Counted from the stretch's first letter, positions 35,840 to 49,212 are shown. The stretch is DNA of 64,000 nt from Polytrichum commune (GCA_950295325.1 OX485804.1:6696001-6760000), one strand, 5' to 3'. A program made the numbers and translations. The notes: a model not told the origin generated them from the sequence alone.

Positions 35840-37284
35840 CCAGAGTCTACCATAACAGAACAAGTTGGATGAGTAACTGTAAACGACGAATATCATCCAA
35901 TGGAAGGTGTCTTGTCTGTCTGATTGCGAAGGGATGCTTCCGTTGGAGTTGCTTTCGTTTGCCATTGAACACGTTCCTCCGAGGACGCCGTCGCCGAACA
36001 AGTCCTCTCGGTTCCTTTTTGCAACCATCAATCATCGGGACATCATTAGGGTATTACTAGGGTCAATCAAACTTTCGAGGTTTTTCACAACAGATTGTCG
36101 CAATCTCGAGCTTCTTGGCACGGACGGGAAGTTTGTGTAGTAGTTGTTACTGCCCCTCAGTAGCATTGGCCTTCGGAAATTGGCAAGAGAGGATGCAATT
36201 ATAATGCGCTAGGGCATCATCATCTCCGACGGTTTGTCAGTTTGAGACATCTGAAGGTTTTAGTTGGCACCGGTGGGAAAATAATCTTGTTACTGCCCTC
36301 AGTAGCACTTTGTGGCTGTTGTCTTGGCAATCGGAATTTCGCAAAAGAAAGTTGCGGTAAGTTTTCACCGAGGTCAGAGAAGCTCGAGGTTGTGCACTGC
36401 CGGATCCTTGTTTTGTTTTCCTGTAGCTGTGAAATTAGGCTTCGGTAATGCTGCTTGAGGATTAGGAAAACTCCAGGGTTATAACAATCGAGGGGGTGTG
36501 ATGAGCTTACACTAATTGACGTAGAAACAGGATCACAGCCGATAGGTAAACTCTGAAGCAGCAAGGAGCTCGTGCGAGGAAATTTGCGAGAAATATTGGA
36601 GAGAATATTTGACAGGGCTGGAATAATAGGAGGAGGAATACCTAATCTTCAAAAGACTTCAATAATCTACACGCTGTAATGCGCGTGCCTTGCATTCTGA
36701 GTGTGCGAACATGGAAAGTTCTTGCCACTTTTCTGCATCCGCGAACTCTGACGTTCTTAGTCTTTGCGATCTATCGCTTGAGAACAAATACCTCCACGGA
36801 TGCATCCACCCCGTGGCTCCGTTCTCAGTTTACTGCAAATTACCCGCAGTAGTTTCGAATGAAACTTCGGGATCCTACTGGAAATACTTTTGGTATCCCT
36901 CCTTAGCGATGCCTGAGCTCAGGTTTCACCTGCAAACTCTGATGGACCTGTCCGAAGTCGAGGATGTTGACAAGAGGCTGTCGGATGATACCTAATTCGG
37001 ACTTGTCCCAGGTTTAAATGCTAATCATCAAGAACCTAGAAACCATCAGTAACGACGAATGGATTTCCTCACTTATCCATGAATTTATCACAAACTTCTC
37101 GAAATTATTACTGACAATCTTGGTGTCTTACTTCACTGACTGTAATTTGTTAATGAATCTCCAATTTACATGTCTCGCAATCTATAGTTGACTTGTTTAT
37201 GATGATGCTTCTTCAAGGTCAAGGATCGGATGACAGTGAAGTGGTGGACAAAGAAATCCAGGACCATCATATTTGAGGGCAAAA
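35840..37284 (+). promoter_or_regulatory. Upstream region and probable leader of FAM91
   Basis: The segment between the MITE and the FAM91 start is richer in GC and in open frames than the desert. Plus-strand ORFs lie at 35907-36140, 36242-36448 and 36690-36995. Minus-strand ORFs lie at 36564-36220 (114 codons, Ser/Gln-rich) and 36031-35789. An imperfect direct duplication (about 36081-36200 and 36226-36360) shares CTTGTTACTGCCC-TCAGTAGCA. It may hold noncoding first exons, or a divergent promoter for an unrecognised minus-strand gene. Confidence 0.4.
36690..36995 (+). CDS. Unrecognised 101-codon ORF in the FAM91 upstream region
   Basis: Open from an ATG to a TAA, with mixed composition (Ser-rich first third, then a Trp/Tyr patch SYWKYFWYPS and an acidic end). 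I recognise no domain. It could be an upstream ORF in the FAM91 leader, a terminal exon of something else, or chance. It is listed because it is the least repeat-like ORF outside the four genes. Confidence 0.25.
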   Translation: MHSECANMESSCHFSASANSDVLSLCDLSLENKYLHGCIHPVAPFSVYCKLPAVVSNETSGSYWKYFWYPSLAMPELRFHLQTLMDLSEVEDVDKRLSDDT

Positions 37285-40200
37285 ATGCAGCATGTGGCAT
37301 CAAATTCTGAGGAGGACATATTAGTGAAGGCTATTGTGGAGGATACACCGTGGGAGAAACTGCCGAAGCGCCTTAAGAATACTCTATTCTCTAATGAAGA
37401 ATATCAGAAACGGTAACATAACCACGCAACTCCAATCTGCATCTTACATGCGCATGTGATCTCTTGTGTTAGTGCTGGCCATGTTTGAATTGTGGATTCC
37501 GTATTCAATTAAAAAAGGTCCTGGACATGAAGCTTTTTTTATTTTTTATAATATGAATGTGTGGGACTATATGGCGTCAGGGATAGTTGCAAAACACCTT
37601 GAACGCATCTTAAGTTGTATTGCACGTTTTCTATAATGAGTGAGCTAAATCAAGGAAGCCACCTGCAATAAAATTTGATGCAACCACATACTTATACTCC
37701 ACGGATGGTTTCTTGGTGATGGACATTCAGGGTGAAGGAGTACTGCATCAAAAAGCGTTTGAAGTGGAGTGAGTGTGCAGCACGAAATGCATGCAGGGAA
37801 AATGAGTATTATGAAGACCTCATTCGCTATCTGCGGAAAAATCTTGCGGTGTGTAGGTTCTATTTGTATATTAAGGAAAGATTGGAGGAGAGATTGCATG
37901 CAATGATGAAATTTCTTACATATTTTGACCAGGGCAACATGGAGATTGGTGTCTGTTGGTTTTCCATGGTGGACAATATATTTACTTATACTGATGGGCG
38001 GGTTTGATTGTTTGACGCATCAGTTGTTTCCCTACCACCTGTCAGAGAATGTCTGCCGCATCCAGAGAATCACACCATTTCGGTACTACATCGATATGCT
38101 GTATGATGTCATGAGGAATGGTATGCTTCTTGCCTTTTGATATGCAAATCTTGTTTTTGGGTGGCTTCCAAGGTACACCTCATGTACCCAGCAGGTCCAA
38201 GGGGATTGTCAATCCAAATGGGGAACTGTTGCTCATTAGTTAGAGACTTTAATAGTAGGTATCTGTGTAAACCTGCATCTGTAGGTTTACTACGTGTGTA
38301 GTGATATACTGCACACACTGCCCTGCCAAGAGAGACTCTTATTGACAGGACTGTTGTAGTCGCAAGGTGGAGTACAACCCTTGACATTGGTCTGTCCTTG
38401 CAGAGCAACCATATGACTCCATTCCCAACTTCACTGCGGCAGATGTTGTGAGACTTACTGGAATAGGCAGGAATGAGTTTATTGATATTATGAACAAATG
38501 TCGTGCCAAGGTATCTCTTTCTTGTGATATACCATGTTCTTGTACTTTTCCAGCTTGATGTCTTTCAGGGGTCTTGAAAAGAAATGGATGAAATCTTGTA
38601 AATCTGACTCTTTTGAATCTGGATCACTGTATTAAGTTTGTAGATCAGAGGCAGCGATTTGCTCTGGTAGCATGCTTCAGATATTATAGGTCGGTTTTAG
38701 AGGGCTGTCTGAGGTTTTCATTGCTTGGCAATTCTTTCGATCACTTGAGGTTTGTCCTTGACTGTTTTTTACATGATGCAGAAATTGATGTGGAAGCTCA
38801 ACAAGTCTATTGTCAAAGAAATGTTGCCTACACTTCCAGTTGACTTCCGCATGGAGCCTTGGTGGGCTGTTTGCTTTGTTAATTTGACTACTGATGAATA
38901 TCGGGTAACATTTGGATGAGCTTGGACAAACTCTGGAAACTGATTCAGTATGGCAGTCTTGGTGTGCTTTGTACATTTCCCAATTGGTTAGGCTGCAGTT
39001 TTATCAGGAGCAAAATAAGCAGACTTAAATGACCATGTTCTATTCTCTCTTCACTTGGTGCAGAATTGCATTCCATGCATGCGTTTAGTGTTCTACTCGA
39101 CTTTTCTATTTATCTGAGATAGATTCGCCTGTTGTGGTGATATAGAAACTAACAGAGGAGGAGATGGCAGTAATTAGTGGTGGAGATGGTGATAACAGTG
39201 ACCGTATGGGGAAGGAAGGAGTAAACCTTGTTGGTGAGCTTGACATTGATGTGCTGCGTGCTCTTTATCGTCGAGGCCTGATCTACTTGGATGTCCCTGT
39301 GTATCCAGACGATCACTTTCAAGGTTTCTCAATTTCTTCTCTTTTCTATATATTTGGACATTCATCTTAATTCCTGGTGGCTTCTTGACTTGATAACAAG
39401 GAAAGCAAGATGCCTTCCCTGCATTTTATCACCATGGGTGCCAGCTCTTGACTGTTCCTTAGGATGTAGCTCTTGCTTGTGGAAGTCTCTCAAGCAGGTG
39501 GGAAGTAAGAGGGTGTTATCTTATAACATCTTTGGGCATAATTGTTTTGGATATTTGGAAACCAATAATATTACTTAGAGAGTGCTAAAGACTATCTGGC
39601 AATAGAATAGTACTGACTAAGGTGCCATTCCCACTGCAAAATCCGTTACTTATAACAGGCCCAGAGTTCCACTTCCTTCTGTCTACAATGACCTCTTTGC
39701 CTGCATTGTACAGTGTCAACCTTGGAGGGGTTTGTCTCCAATCGAAACCAGCAATATGAAGACCCTACTGAAGAGTAAGTTTCTGCATGTCTTTTGTGAA
39801 GAATATGTGGTACTTGATGTGAGAACTTTGGTTATGTCATTAATCATCCTTCTCTGACTCTGGCAGTTTGTGTTTCTTGGTATTTTTGTGAACGACGTTA
39901 AGAGGCAAAATCCTGCCTCTTATGTTTTGTTTTATTTCCAGTTTAACAAACAGTTGGAAAACTGTGAAGTGGGTTCCATTCGGTCGACTGCTTTTGTTGT
40001 ATCCTTTGCTGTATGCTTTTTGTGAAGAGAAATCTCAAACATCTGTCATCTACAGACTTCTGTACGCTGTATTTGTGGCATCAAGCGAGCAAACAACTGT
40101 TGCGGAGCTTGCACAGACCCTGCAGGCAAAGCCTGAGCAACTTCAATCAGCAGTGTCACTAGCTTCTCGACTTGGGTGGGCAAAGAAGTTCATTGACCCA

Positions 40201-42083
40201 GCTTCATTTCTGCAGGACACAGTATCTGAATACAGCATTGGAGATGATCGTCTAATCAGCCCATCTAGCAGTCCAATGTGCTATGGTGCTTCAGAGCCAA
40301 GTGATGCAGACTTGCTCAGAGGCCAATCTGGCTCCACACGCTTTGCTTTCATGGTGGATGCAAACCTCACATCTTATTTGATGATGGGTTCTCTTTCTCC
40401 AGGTTAGAGTCCTGCTTTCATCCAAACTGCTGCTCTGCTGAGATTGTGCAAGTACAGCATTTTCAGCTACTTTTACTTACACTGTCTATGGCACCTGCAG
40501 GTCTGAAAGGCCATGCAGTAACACTCTATGAAGCTGGGAAGCTAGGGGATTCTAGTGTAGCAGACATGTGTGAAGATTTGCAGAAAGTGGAAGGAACAAA
40601 GATGGAAGGAGAGTTGCAACAGTTCGCTGATCATGCTTTCAGTCTCCGTCATGCTTTAGAATGCTTGAGGTCTGGAGGTATTGATTTGGATGCCCAACAG
40701 GATGAAAATTTTACTGGCAACGTTTCTATGGATCTGGATTTTGGTGGATTTCAACTAGAGCCTTCCAGCCCTGTAGGACACCAACTGGCCAACTCTTTCA
40801 AAGAGGATTCTCTTCACCCTGTAGAAACTGGTGCAGTGGATTTTGACATTTTGTCACCCATTTCTGGCCCTGTAGAACAAGATACAAAAGTCATAACGCA
40901 GCTGCAGAACTCCCCCAGTTTGATTGATAGCTTCCCAGTTAGAGAAACCCTGCAACCACGTAAGACTACGTCGCGGGTGGATGTAATACGGATGGAGAGT
41001 TTGCAAGACCTAGCCCCAGCCACTGTTCAACGTGTTCTACGGAGAGACTATGATGTGGTTGTCTCAATGATACCACTGCCATCACCTCCTTCAGTTGCCT
41101 CACCTGATGGACTTGGCCCGGTACACTTTGGACCTCCATCACGGGCGTTCATTTCTCCATGGATGAAACTTTTACTATATCAAACAGCAGGATCAGGGCC
41201 TATTTCTGTTGCATTGATCAAAGGTCAGCGATTCAGATTTCTTCCTCCTCCACTTGCTGGCTGTGCAAAAGCTCTTGTGTGGACTTGGGATGGTACAGGG
41301 GTCAATGCAATTGGGGGGAAGTTTGAAGGCACCCTAGTAGAAGGAAACATACTGCTCCACTGTGTGAATTCTCTTTTGAAGCATAATGCTGTACTGATTC
41401 AACCCTTTCCGAAAGCATATTTAGATTCAGGTGGAAAGGGAAAGCCAGTGACAAGAAACATTCCTTTGCCACTTTCCGAGTCTGCAGACTTAACTACCTG
41501 GCATCCACACCCATCTTTGATTCAGGCTGCCAATGTGCTCACCCTCCAGACACTTGGTTATATTAGCCTTGTACAAATTCCACAACTAGAGGCTTCATTG
41601 CAAAGTCAAGACCAGCAGCTGAACAAGGATGTGAATTGGGAGTGGGTCCCTCAGAGTGTTGAATTTGGTGTTCCACTCTTTGACACTGAACTCTGCAAAA
41701 GTGTATGTCAGGGGGCGATACAGTCACACCTTTTTGAACCATCTTCCCTTTTGAAACACCGAAAGGCCATGCATGATCTTCGAAGAAAGTTGCAGGACTT
41801 CATTTCAGATTCTCAAGCCTCAGGCTCCAAGTCACCTGCATATTCTGGACGTGAGTTGTCGGCTATTGCTCAGTCGTCTGTTAAGGACATCCAATCTGAG
41901 CCCAAATCCAACCTACTGGATGATGAGGATTTAAGCGAAGTTCCCTTGCCTAGTGTGAACCTTCTCTTTGATGGCACTTTTCTCGAGCCATTGCACCTGG
42001 ATCATTGTTTGCAAGGCAGAATGCCAGCAAGTTTAGTTTCTGCAGCCAGTGCTGCAACAGATAGTTTGCGAAGCTTGTATTGA
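37285..42083 (+). CDS. FAM91 family protein (FAM91A1 homologue), Golgi/endosome tethering
   Basis: Nine coding exons: 37285-37412, 37731-37848, 38024-38120, 38404-38510, 38782-38904, 39146-39323, 39714-39774, 40056-40402 and 40501-42083. Every junction is GT-AG with matching phase, giving 913 aa (human FAM91A1 about 838, Arabidopsis homologue about 1000). The N-terminal FAM91 domain shows [10 protein letters not shown] (about 21-30), [47 protein letters not shown] and LEGFV. The C-terminal domain begins at [14 protein letters not shown] in the long last exon and includes [13 protein letters not shown] and the acidic [19 protein letters not shown] near the end. In animals FAM91A1 sits with WDR11 and C17orf75 and binds TBC1D23, linking endosome-derived vesicles to trans-Golgi golgins. 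The plant role is inferred from this. The start is the ATG opening the exon with the family's first conserved block; I see no earlier coding exon. Confidence 0.92.
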
Positions 42084-43344
42084 CTGTATAGTTTGTACAT
42101 AATTTCAACTTGTTGGGGTGCCTCAATGGTTATTCCTTAAGAAAACTCAGTTCATTTCCTTCACAGAAGCTGGTACTTTCTTGTCATTGTTTTGGGAGGG
42201 GTCTTGGGGAATGACCCCACATACTGTTTTGAAATAATCAAAAGATGAATTTAATATGGCTTCAAACAACCAAGGATATACAATTTTTTTACACTCAAGA
42301 CATTGCCAAGCGTATATCACAGTGGTCTTTTGAGAGGGTGTACCTGTTGCATTGGAGAGAACATTAGTGAAGAACTTCTTCTCCAACTTGTGGTGATACT
42401 ATAACCAAATGGGGGCAAAGTCTTTACTATGTCAATTCTTCACACGATCATTCTTGGAGCTAACAAGTGCGTACTTCCCAGCTGATTGTCATCCAGTGTG
42501 TTGGGGGTGTGTAATGTTCAGTGTGACATGAAGATTTGTGGAAGCATCTTATCCTCTCGGTGTAAGTTACGTGCTCGCCCTGTTTTACTCCTGCTGTTGT
42601 TACCTATCCACGACACTGTAGAAAAGGCCAACTATCTTATATACTAACAGATGTTCCACAGTTGACCAGTACAAACAAAACTCAAAGTGTACTTTGGAGT
42701 AGTATCTCCAACTCTCTTTCTCGAGAATCTTGAACGGTTGAACTTCGCTGACTAGTTCCGCTCAAGTAAGCGATTGCTGATCACACAAAACTGAATATTT
42801 GCTCTACACTAAAACTTGAGATGAATCGGAATATTTGTTTGTTGGGGGAAGATAATAAGTTAACTATGTGACCCCACTGACTGCAGTGACGTCGAGGCAG
42901 AATAAGCTTGGCTGATCTTCTGTTCATGGTAACGTGGATGGTCTACGTGGAGGTTGCGTGGTAGGCTTGGCAGGGCCCAGGGCAAGGGCAATGACGAGGA
43001 GAGGAGAGGAGAGGAGAGGAGAGAGAAGGCCTGCAAAGACAAGCAACGAGAGGCCTGCTGTGTTGGCGTGAACGGCAGAGAGAGAGAAGCCCTGCGCATA
43101 TGATACGCTTCGCCAAGACGTTCGCCGCTGTGGTTCCCACCATCTGGACGGCGTAGCGAAGGCGAACATACGGCGGTGGTGGCGAAGAGAAAATTTTGGT
43201 TTTTACGCCTCGCCACTTTCGCCAGGTTCACCAGTTCCGGACTCCGCGGTGGGAGACGAAAGTGAAGGTGTACGCCTTCATATGCGAGGCCAGAGAGAGA
43301 GAGAGAGAAGGGCATAGCGAGTTGGGGTAGGGCATAGCGAGGGT
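42084..43344 (+). promoter_or_regulatory. FAM91 3' flank and Yippee-gene leader/promoter
   Basis: The first part should hold the FAM91 3' UTR. From about 42860 the sequence becomes GC- and GA-rich, with a (GAGAG)n tract at 42996-43026 and a second at about 43290-43309, typical of a plant 5' leader. The 165-codon minus ORF at 43357-42860 follows from this composition. Confidence 0.5.
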
Positions 43345-44754
43345 TTGGGAGAAGCAAATGCGTTGAACTGGGAGGCCATGGGGGAAGGCGATGGGAATTC
43401 TGCCGGTAGTCTCAAAACAGTCTCGAGCATCAACTCTACCACAGGACCCCGCATCTACAGCTGTTGCAACTGCCGCTGCCATGTCGCGGACCACGACGAC
43501 ATCATCTCCAAGTGCTTCCAGGTTCGATCGTAAGATTTCACGAGTGGGAGGCTGGCTCTGTCGCGTGCGGGTTCTGTGCGGGGTAGAGAATTTTTTGTGG
43601 GTAGGGGGATGTCAGGTCGATTGTGGGGAATCGATCAGTTTTGGGAGTCTGGAGGAATTCGTTTGTGTAGGTGATGTGTCTGTGGACCCTGTGAACGTTC
43701 AATTGTACTTCCTTTGAGAGGCAATTGTCAATCTATGGTCGTTTTGCTACTCTATTACATATTCTCATGAGAGGAGATCTCAGGACTGCCGTCTTTTGTC
43801 ATAAGGAGCTGCTGTTGCACGTTAACGACGAAGTAGAGCAAATTTAGGTTCCCTGATGTTGGTGGTTATAATGATTGTTCGACCCATGTTACCACTACAC
43901 CTTCCTCTGTCTGTTCGCTTCTCCAAATTTTCGGTTCAAATCCGACTTGCAGTTCGTATCTCTGTCGACTCAGGAGCCCGTCTCGCTGGAGTAGCGCGTG
44001 GTGTGGTAGGTTATAGATTGCAATTTATGGATAAAATTTAGCAAGCAATCGAGGGACTCATCGGATCATAGTTATCCGGCATGACGTTTTTTATTTCTCC
44101 ATCCGCTTTCCTATCTTTGTAGGGACAAGTTTATCATGTTCATTTGATGAAATCATTAATATTCGTAGGAGAACAAGGATTTCTTACCATTCAGCTTAAC
44201 CATCAATCGAAAAGCCTCAGGAGTTGTGCATTAGAGTGGCTTGTGTCTCGTCATGATTGGTCATTCTTCGTAGCACAGTGAGCTCTAAAAAAAGGTTCCA
44301 TGTGTTAATTACGTGCTTTTTTTTATTGCGTTGTGTGGGTGAAGTTGCAGTTAGGTTTCGCTCATTGAGGGTTGGAGACTGGGGAATTTCAATTGGATAG
44401 ATTGCTGTTCACTCTATTGATACGGTCTATGGCCGTTGCAAAAGATTGTGCCTGCAAGATTAGAGCATATCAAAATTATATATCTATAGCAAGCGGAGAA
44501 TTGACAATTGCATCTGTGCAATCCAGGGAAGAAATGGGAGGGCCTACCTCTTCACGAATGTGGTGAACGTGTCTGTTGGGGCCAGGGAAGACCGGCAACT
44601 CACCACAGGACTCCACACAGTGGCGGATATCTTTTGCTTCCAGTGCCAAGAGGTTCTGGGCTGGAAGTATGAGAAGGCATACGAAGAAACCCAAAAGTAT
44701 AAAGAAGGGAAATTCATTCTCGAGAAAGCTAGGGTCATGAAAGAAAACTGGTGA
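43345..44754 (+). CDS. Yippee-like zinc-binding protein
   Basis: Two exons, 43345-43521 and 44527-44754, joined in phase 0 across a GT-AG intron of 1005 bp, give 134 aa (123 from the second in-frame ATG at 43378). The Yippee signature is complete: a first Cys pair in YSCCNC, exactly 52 residues, then the second pair in FCFQC. Between them are [17 protein letters not shown] and [16 protein letters not shown], followed by [20 protein letters not shown] and the C-terminal ILEKA. The exon junction falls just before GRNGRAYLF. Yippee proteins bind one zinc through these Cys. Plant members are conserved and small, without a firmly established role. The N-terminal 30 residues (Gly/Ser/Asn) are unlike the core. 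Confidence 0.93.
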
Positions 44755-45332
44755 TTTTCTTGGACACTGTAAATATGTGAGAGTTCAGGCTTTACCAGTG
44801 TCCTGTGCTTTGGATAACCCTCTCAGCTGCACAAATAAGCTGTGATCCTCAATAAGCAGAATGTGGGTTCTAGTGGTGTGATAGGTGTACACTATACAGC
44901 ACAAAGGTGGTGTTTTAAGTGTGAGTACTTCAAGGTGTACAAAGCAGGTGGTTGACGCTCATGTTTATACAATTCATTCCAAGGCTGCGCGATTGTAGCC
45001 ATTTTAAACCTGTGGGGTGGTTTTTGGCCTGACTAACTGCTTAGTATCCTCAAAGTGCTTCAGTCTGTCTGTTACCAGGTACCTATTGAAGGCTCAAGCA
45101 TCTTCATTTTCATTGATATGGTGAGTAATTGAGCAACCGTTTGTCATTATGATGGAAATAACCACAATGGCCTCTAGGCTGTAAGCGTATGTATGTCACT
45201 CCCCTCAAATTATAATGGAGACATATATAAACAGGATCTATGACATGTGATGTGTCTTGCATTATATGATTCTAGTTTGTGTATTTTCTCATGTGCTATT
45301 TGTGTGGATGATCAGAACCTCAACGGTCTTGT
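44755..45332. other. 3' flank of the Yippee gene
   Basis: Probable 3' UTR followed by unique sequence. No repeat or second gene recognised. Confidence 0.4.
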
Positions 45333-45686
45333 TTGTGCTCACAATGCCTAACAGTAAGCTTCACACGATCTGGAAGATGTGACTTGTTGTATAAAGTTTT
45401 TGTAGCTAACTTAGTGGCAGAGAACTTTGAAATATTGTTGTCTTGCACTTTGGAGCTTTGCTTGTCAAACAGATTTTGTGCTGTCCTTGATAAGCTACCG
45501 ACCTTCCAATTAGGTGTAGTTCAAGCCCTAAATGCTCTAGGTGCTGTCGAGAACTGTCTCTGCTTTCTCTCCGAAGTAATTATTTCCGCTACATCGAAGA
45601 ATATTTTAAATGACACATCGTATTCAGGTTGGCCTTCAGAGTTGGTGCTAAATTCGTTTCTTCTTTACATTGACAAGAGTATATAA
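45333..45686 (+). CDS. Unrecognised 117-codon ORF
   Basis: Open, Cys/Leu-rich reading frame about 580 bp after the Yippee stop (LLYKVFVANLVAENFEILLS, then KLPTFQLGVVQALNALGAVE). I recognise no domain, splice partner or start context. It may be chance in a low-stop region or part of a transcribed 3' region. Confidence 0.2.
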   Translation: MCSQCLTVSFTRSGRCDLLYKVFVANLVAENFEILLSCTLELCLSNRFCAVLDKLPTFQLGVVQALNALGAVENCLCFLSEVIISATSKNILNDTSYSGWPSELVLNSFLLYIDKSI

Positions 45687-48600
45687 TCTCCCTTACTTTG
45701 ACATTAACCGGATTTTCTCTGCATCACCTCTGTATAAGCTCACAATTCATCCCACACGTGGGATTCTGGAGCTGGGCCTCCACTACAAGCAAGCAAGTCA
45801 TTGGCAATTGTTATGCGTCACTGGAAAATCTGCAAATCCACTGAAGCGGTAGATTTGCATTGTTCTTTCATTGATGGGTTGATTGCCTATAACTCATATG
45901 TTGGTAGTGCTTAGAGATTACCTAGATAACATTTGTAATCCTAAACCCTACCATATTTAAATATTGACACTATGCTCACACTAGGACTTTTGCTTGCAAT
46001 AACTCGCCCGAAACCCTTAAAAGTGAAGGGCCAACTTCTATAGAAGGGGATGGCAAGCATTTTTGTTTTGTGCCTACAAATGCTCCTTAAGATGAAAGTT
46101 GGGTTACATGTATGCAAGGGGTGGGCATTTGTGCAATGTCCAGTTATTCACATTCACACAGTAGGCTCCATTGCCTTTTCATTTATGCTTTAACCCATCC
46201 GCCTATCAAGGCTCTTCATTGCATGTTGAGGTTTGATCATGCTGGTGACATGGTCAAAGAAATTCCCATCATGTGGGGTTTATATCCAAAGGAAGGAAAG
46301 GGTAGGTTGGGATTTCTTAGTCTTTGAGCCTTTACAAGCACGTCCACATCCATGTAGACAAAATCAATTTTTTGTCTCATGGTGCTTGGGAGTATTGCAT
46401 GGAAGTTTACCCTAATATGGCCAAAGGTGTTTAAGGTTACTAATTGTTATTTCTAGGCAACCTCATCAAAACTAACTAACTCAATAAATTATCATTCCAC
46501 TTATCCTCAACGATCATCTCTCCCATTGGTGCCTCCGCATAGTAGAGAAAAGCACTTTCATGGATTCTAGTGGGAAGTTTGTCTAATGCCCCCTCCTCTT
46601 GACTGTAGTGAGGTGGGGTTTAGCCTAAGACTCGATCTTTAATACCGGCCTTCCCCACTTGAGCCGGTATTAGGTTCCGAGCTTAGTTGGCAAGCAAACG
46701 TGTCACCCCTAATACCCATGATCTTGGAGTTACAGTGCCAAGGCTTATTGCCTCCACTAACAACACAGAGGGATTCTAGGGCCGCTAAGGCTCACAGACC
46801 GCGGCATCGGATTGGGTAGGGGTGGCTTTAGCTATCTCGCCTCCCTACAAGACTTTACTGGTAAAATTGAAAGGAGGGTCCCACTCTCGGACTTGATGAA
46901 GGCGAGAAACGGTCTACTCATTTCAAGTCATAAGGAAATTCATAGGCCAACAAAGATCTCAGCCAGATCACCGAAACCGGCGGCGGTGAGAATCCTTCTT
47001 AAGGGATTTCAACAACACAATTCACAGATTTTTCATTGTACTTGGGATCTGGGTTTTGTGAGTTGCACATTTCGGAGTCCACTTCTCCTAGTTTGGTGGT
47101 CGGTTTAGCTCAGACCTTGCTGCACATTTCCACAAATTCATTTCGATGTGCACATCCTAATCAGGTCATTGCTCCACTGAGAGCGAGCTGTGCATTTTGG
47201 AAGAGGTCAAGGTTGCAATCCCATGTACACAACCTTTGCATGTCGCAAATCAACATAATTTGAGTCAAGGGTTTAGGGTACACATGTGATTAGTCATGTT
47301 GCAGGTTTCGCTGGGAGGGAGCTGTGCATTTTAGAGTCCAGGTTATTGTGTATTTTGGCATACATAGCCTACAATAGGTCGTTGCTCTAGTTGGCACTGA
47401 GTTGCGCATTTAAGAGCCTAGGTGAGCTAAATACAAACACAGTATAAAGTGAGGATCACTCTTTGAAAATTGTTTTGGTTGGAGTAGTAGAGTTTGCTTC
47501 ATGTAGCAATCATGCATTTTGAAATTAATTGATCGAGAAAGTCTCATTGAAAAAAATGCCTACTACAGTTGAGCAGACCGTTACGAGCCTTTGACAAACG
47601 CGGGACGCATGACTCTCCCCTCAGTTTTATAGGCATTGTTAAGAAGATTGCTTCGACAAACCCAAAAACTGGGACCCTCCCCTTAGATTTACCAACATAG
47701 TGAAGAAAGTTGTTAACAAAAGGTGTTAAGACGGCCCGGGGTATTAGGCCCCAGGTTGCCATCCTTGCTAAACTTGGTGGTGGACCCTAATACTATCATT
47801 GGAAATAACGGTGGGTTTTAGCTTTAAGACCCAGTCTTTACTAAGGTCAGGTGGGGAGGGACCATAAGAACAAATCCTCTCCCACGCTTTAGCGTTAAAG
47901 TTCTCTCTCGGTGCCACAAAGTAACTACAAACAAATGAGAGCCAAAGAAAGTAATCTATAACCATCACGAGTACTCTCAACTGCATTTTGCAATGTAGTT
48001 GGGCAAGTAAGATGAGTTGCGGTTGTCATCAATACACCTTCTCCCTCCTCCCTCAAAATTATAACTAAAAAAGAAAATTTAAACTACAATCAACCGCCAA
48101 AATAGTGGTTATGTGTAAACACACTTTGAGATACTCATGGAATTGTCTGCCTTTTTGTGGGTGCTACTTCTACTTAGGTATACATTTTGGAATTTGTCCT
48201 TTGGTTTGTATTAAAGTTTCTTGCAAGTCCCTCAAAAACAGACCTAAGCAAAAAACTTTCTTTTCCAATCCCCAAGATTGACACAATTTTAAGATTTAAA
48301 ATAGGATATGTCCTAAGGACCAAAACTCTAAATCGCGAATTAACAAAGCAAGTTTGGCCACCCATCTTAGGGTTAGTCTCCATGTAGGCCGCTCACCCAC
48401 CAAATTCTAGTGGACGAGCATCCTACATGGAAAAAACCCTTAATATGACAAGCCAGAGAATTGATTTTGTTTAAGAGCCTTAGACCACTATGTCAACATG
48501 TTAATTGAAGTCATAAGAAAATTTAGGTGGCTTTGTAATGGAATCAAGAACTAGGAACAACTACCTTTTAGCCAACCCACCCGGAACTCAATCTGGATAC

Positions 48601-48730
48601 TTCATGGCTAATATTGCATAGTTTGTTTCAAAACGAAAAAAAAATTAAAAAATCAGGACAGCTCATGTCACATTTGTCTCAGATTTTACATATTATTAGC
48701 AGGCAGGGGCACTTGAACCCCAATTGCTAA
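45687..48730. other. Intergenic, decayed repeats, no gene recognised
   Basis: The two segments at 46590-46760 and 47720-47850 share GGGTTTAGC/GGGTTTTAGC and CTTTAATACCGG / CTAATACTATC type blocks, and look like copies of one repeat in opposite orientations. The remainder has only short ORFs. Confidence 0.35.
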
Positions 48731-49212
48731 TTACACTCTAAACTCCGTAGTATCACACCTGTGGCAATCAAAGTACACGTAATATTAAGGGATTTTGTAG
48801 TGTTAACATGGATGCGTGATACTATAGATTAGTGTAGCATGTGACATTATGGAATAACACAAAAGAGATGTGAGGACAATTTGAATTCATTCTCCCATCA
48901 CCTACGCTAGTGTGGTTCACTCCACTTGGCCTTCATGGGCGATGAGGCGGACGCATGCACCAACATTCAACAAGTGGTAGAAGAAGAAGAAGAATAAGAA
49001 TAAGAAGGTGACACTCCACATGTTGACACATGGCGCAATGCGAGGGTGTGGGTTGACTTCTTTGGTGGTTTGCATTGTTGACAAATTTCGTGACATAAGG
49101 GAGAGAAATGTGACAATAAAGAGTGAGATTTGAAATACAAACATCCGTTCCCTAGGGTTTCGGGATATTAGAGAGTGTGACATTATGGAGGTTGATATTA
49201 TGGAGGTGCATG
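48731..49212 (-). mobile_element. MITE-like element, family M3, copy 3
   Basis: On the minus strand this is collinear with 6490-6973, at 482 versus 484 bp. It starts on the plus strand with ACACTCTAAACTCCGTAGTA and carries the complement of TCACCTTCTTATTCTTATTC and CCTCCATAATATCAACCTCC. The near-equal length supports the element boundaries. The minus ORF 49219-48917 is repeat-derived. Confidence 0.7.

Noticed and set aside
42860-43357. 165-codon minus-strand ORF upstream of the Yippee gene
   Set aside because: Open because of GA-rich leader composition; low-complexity Ser/Leu/Pro protein with no domain.
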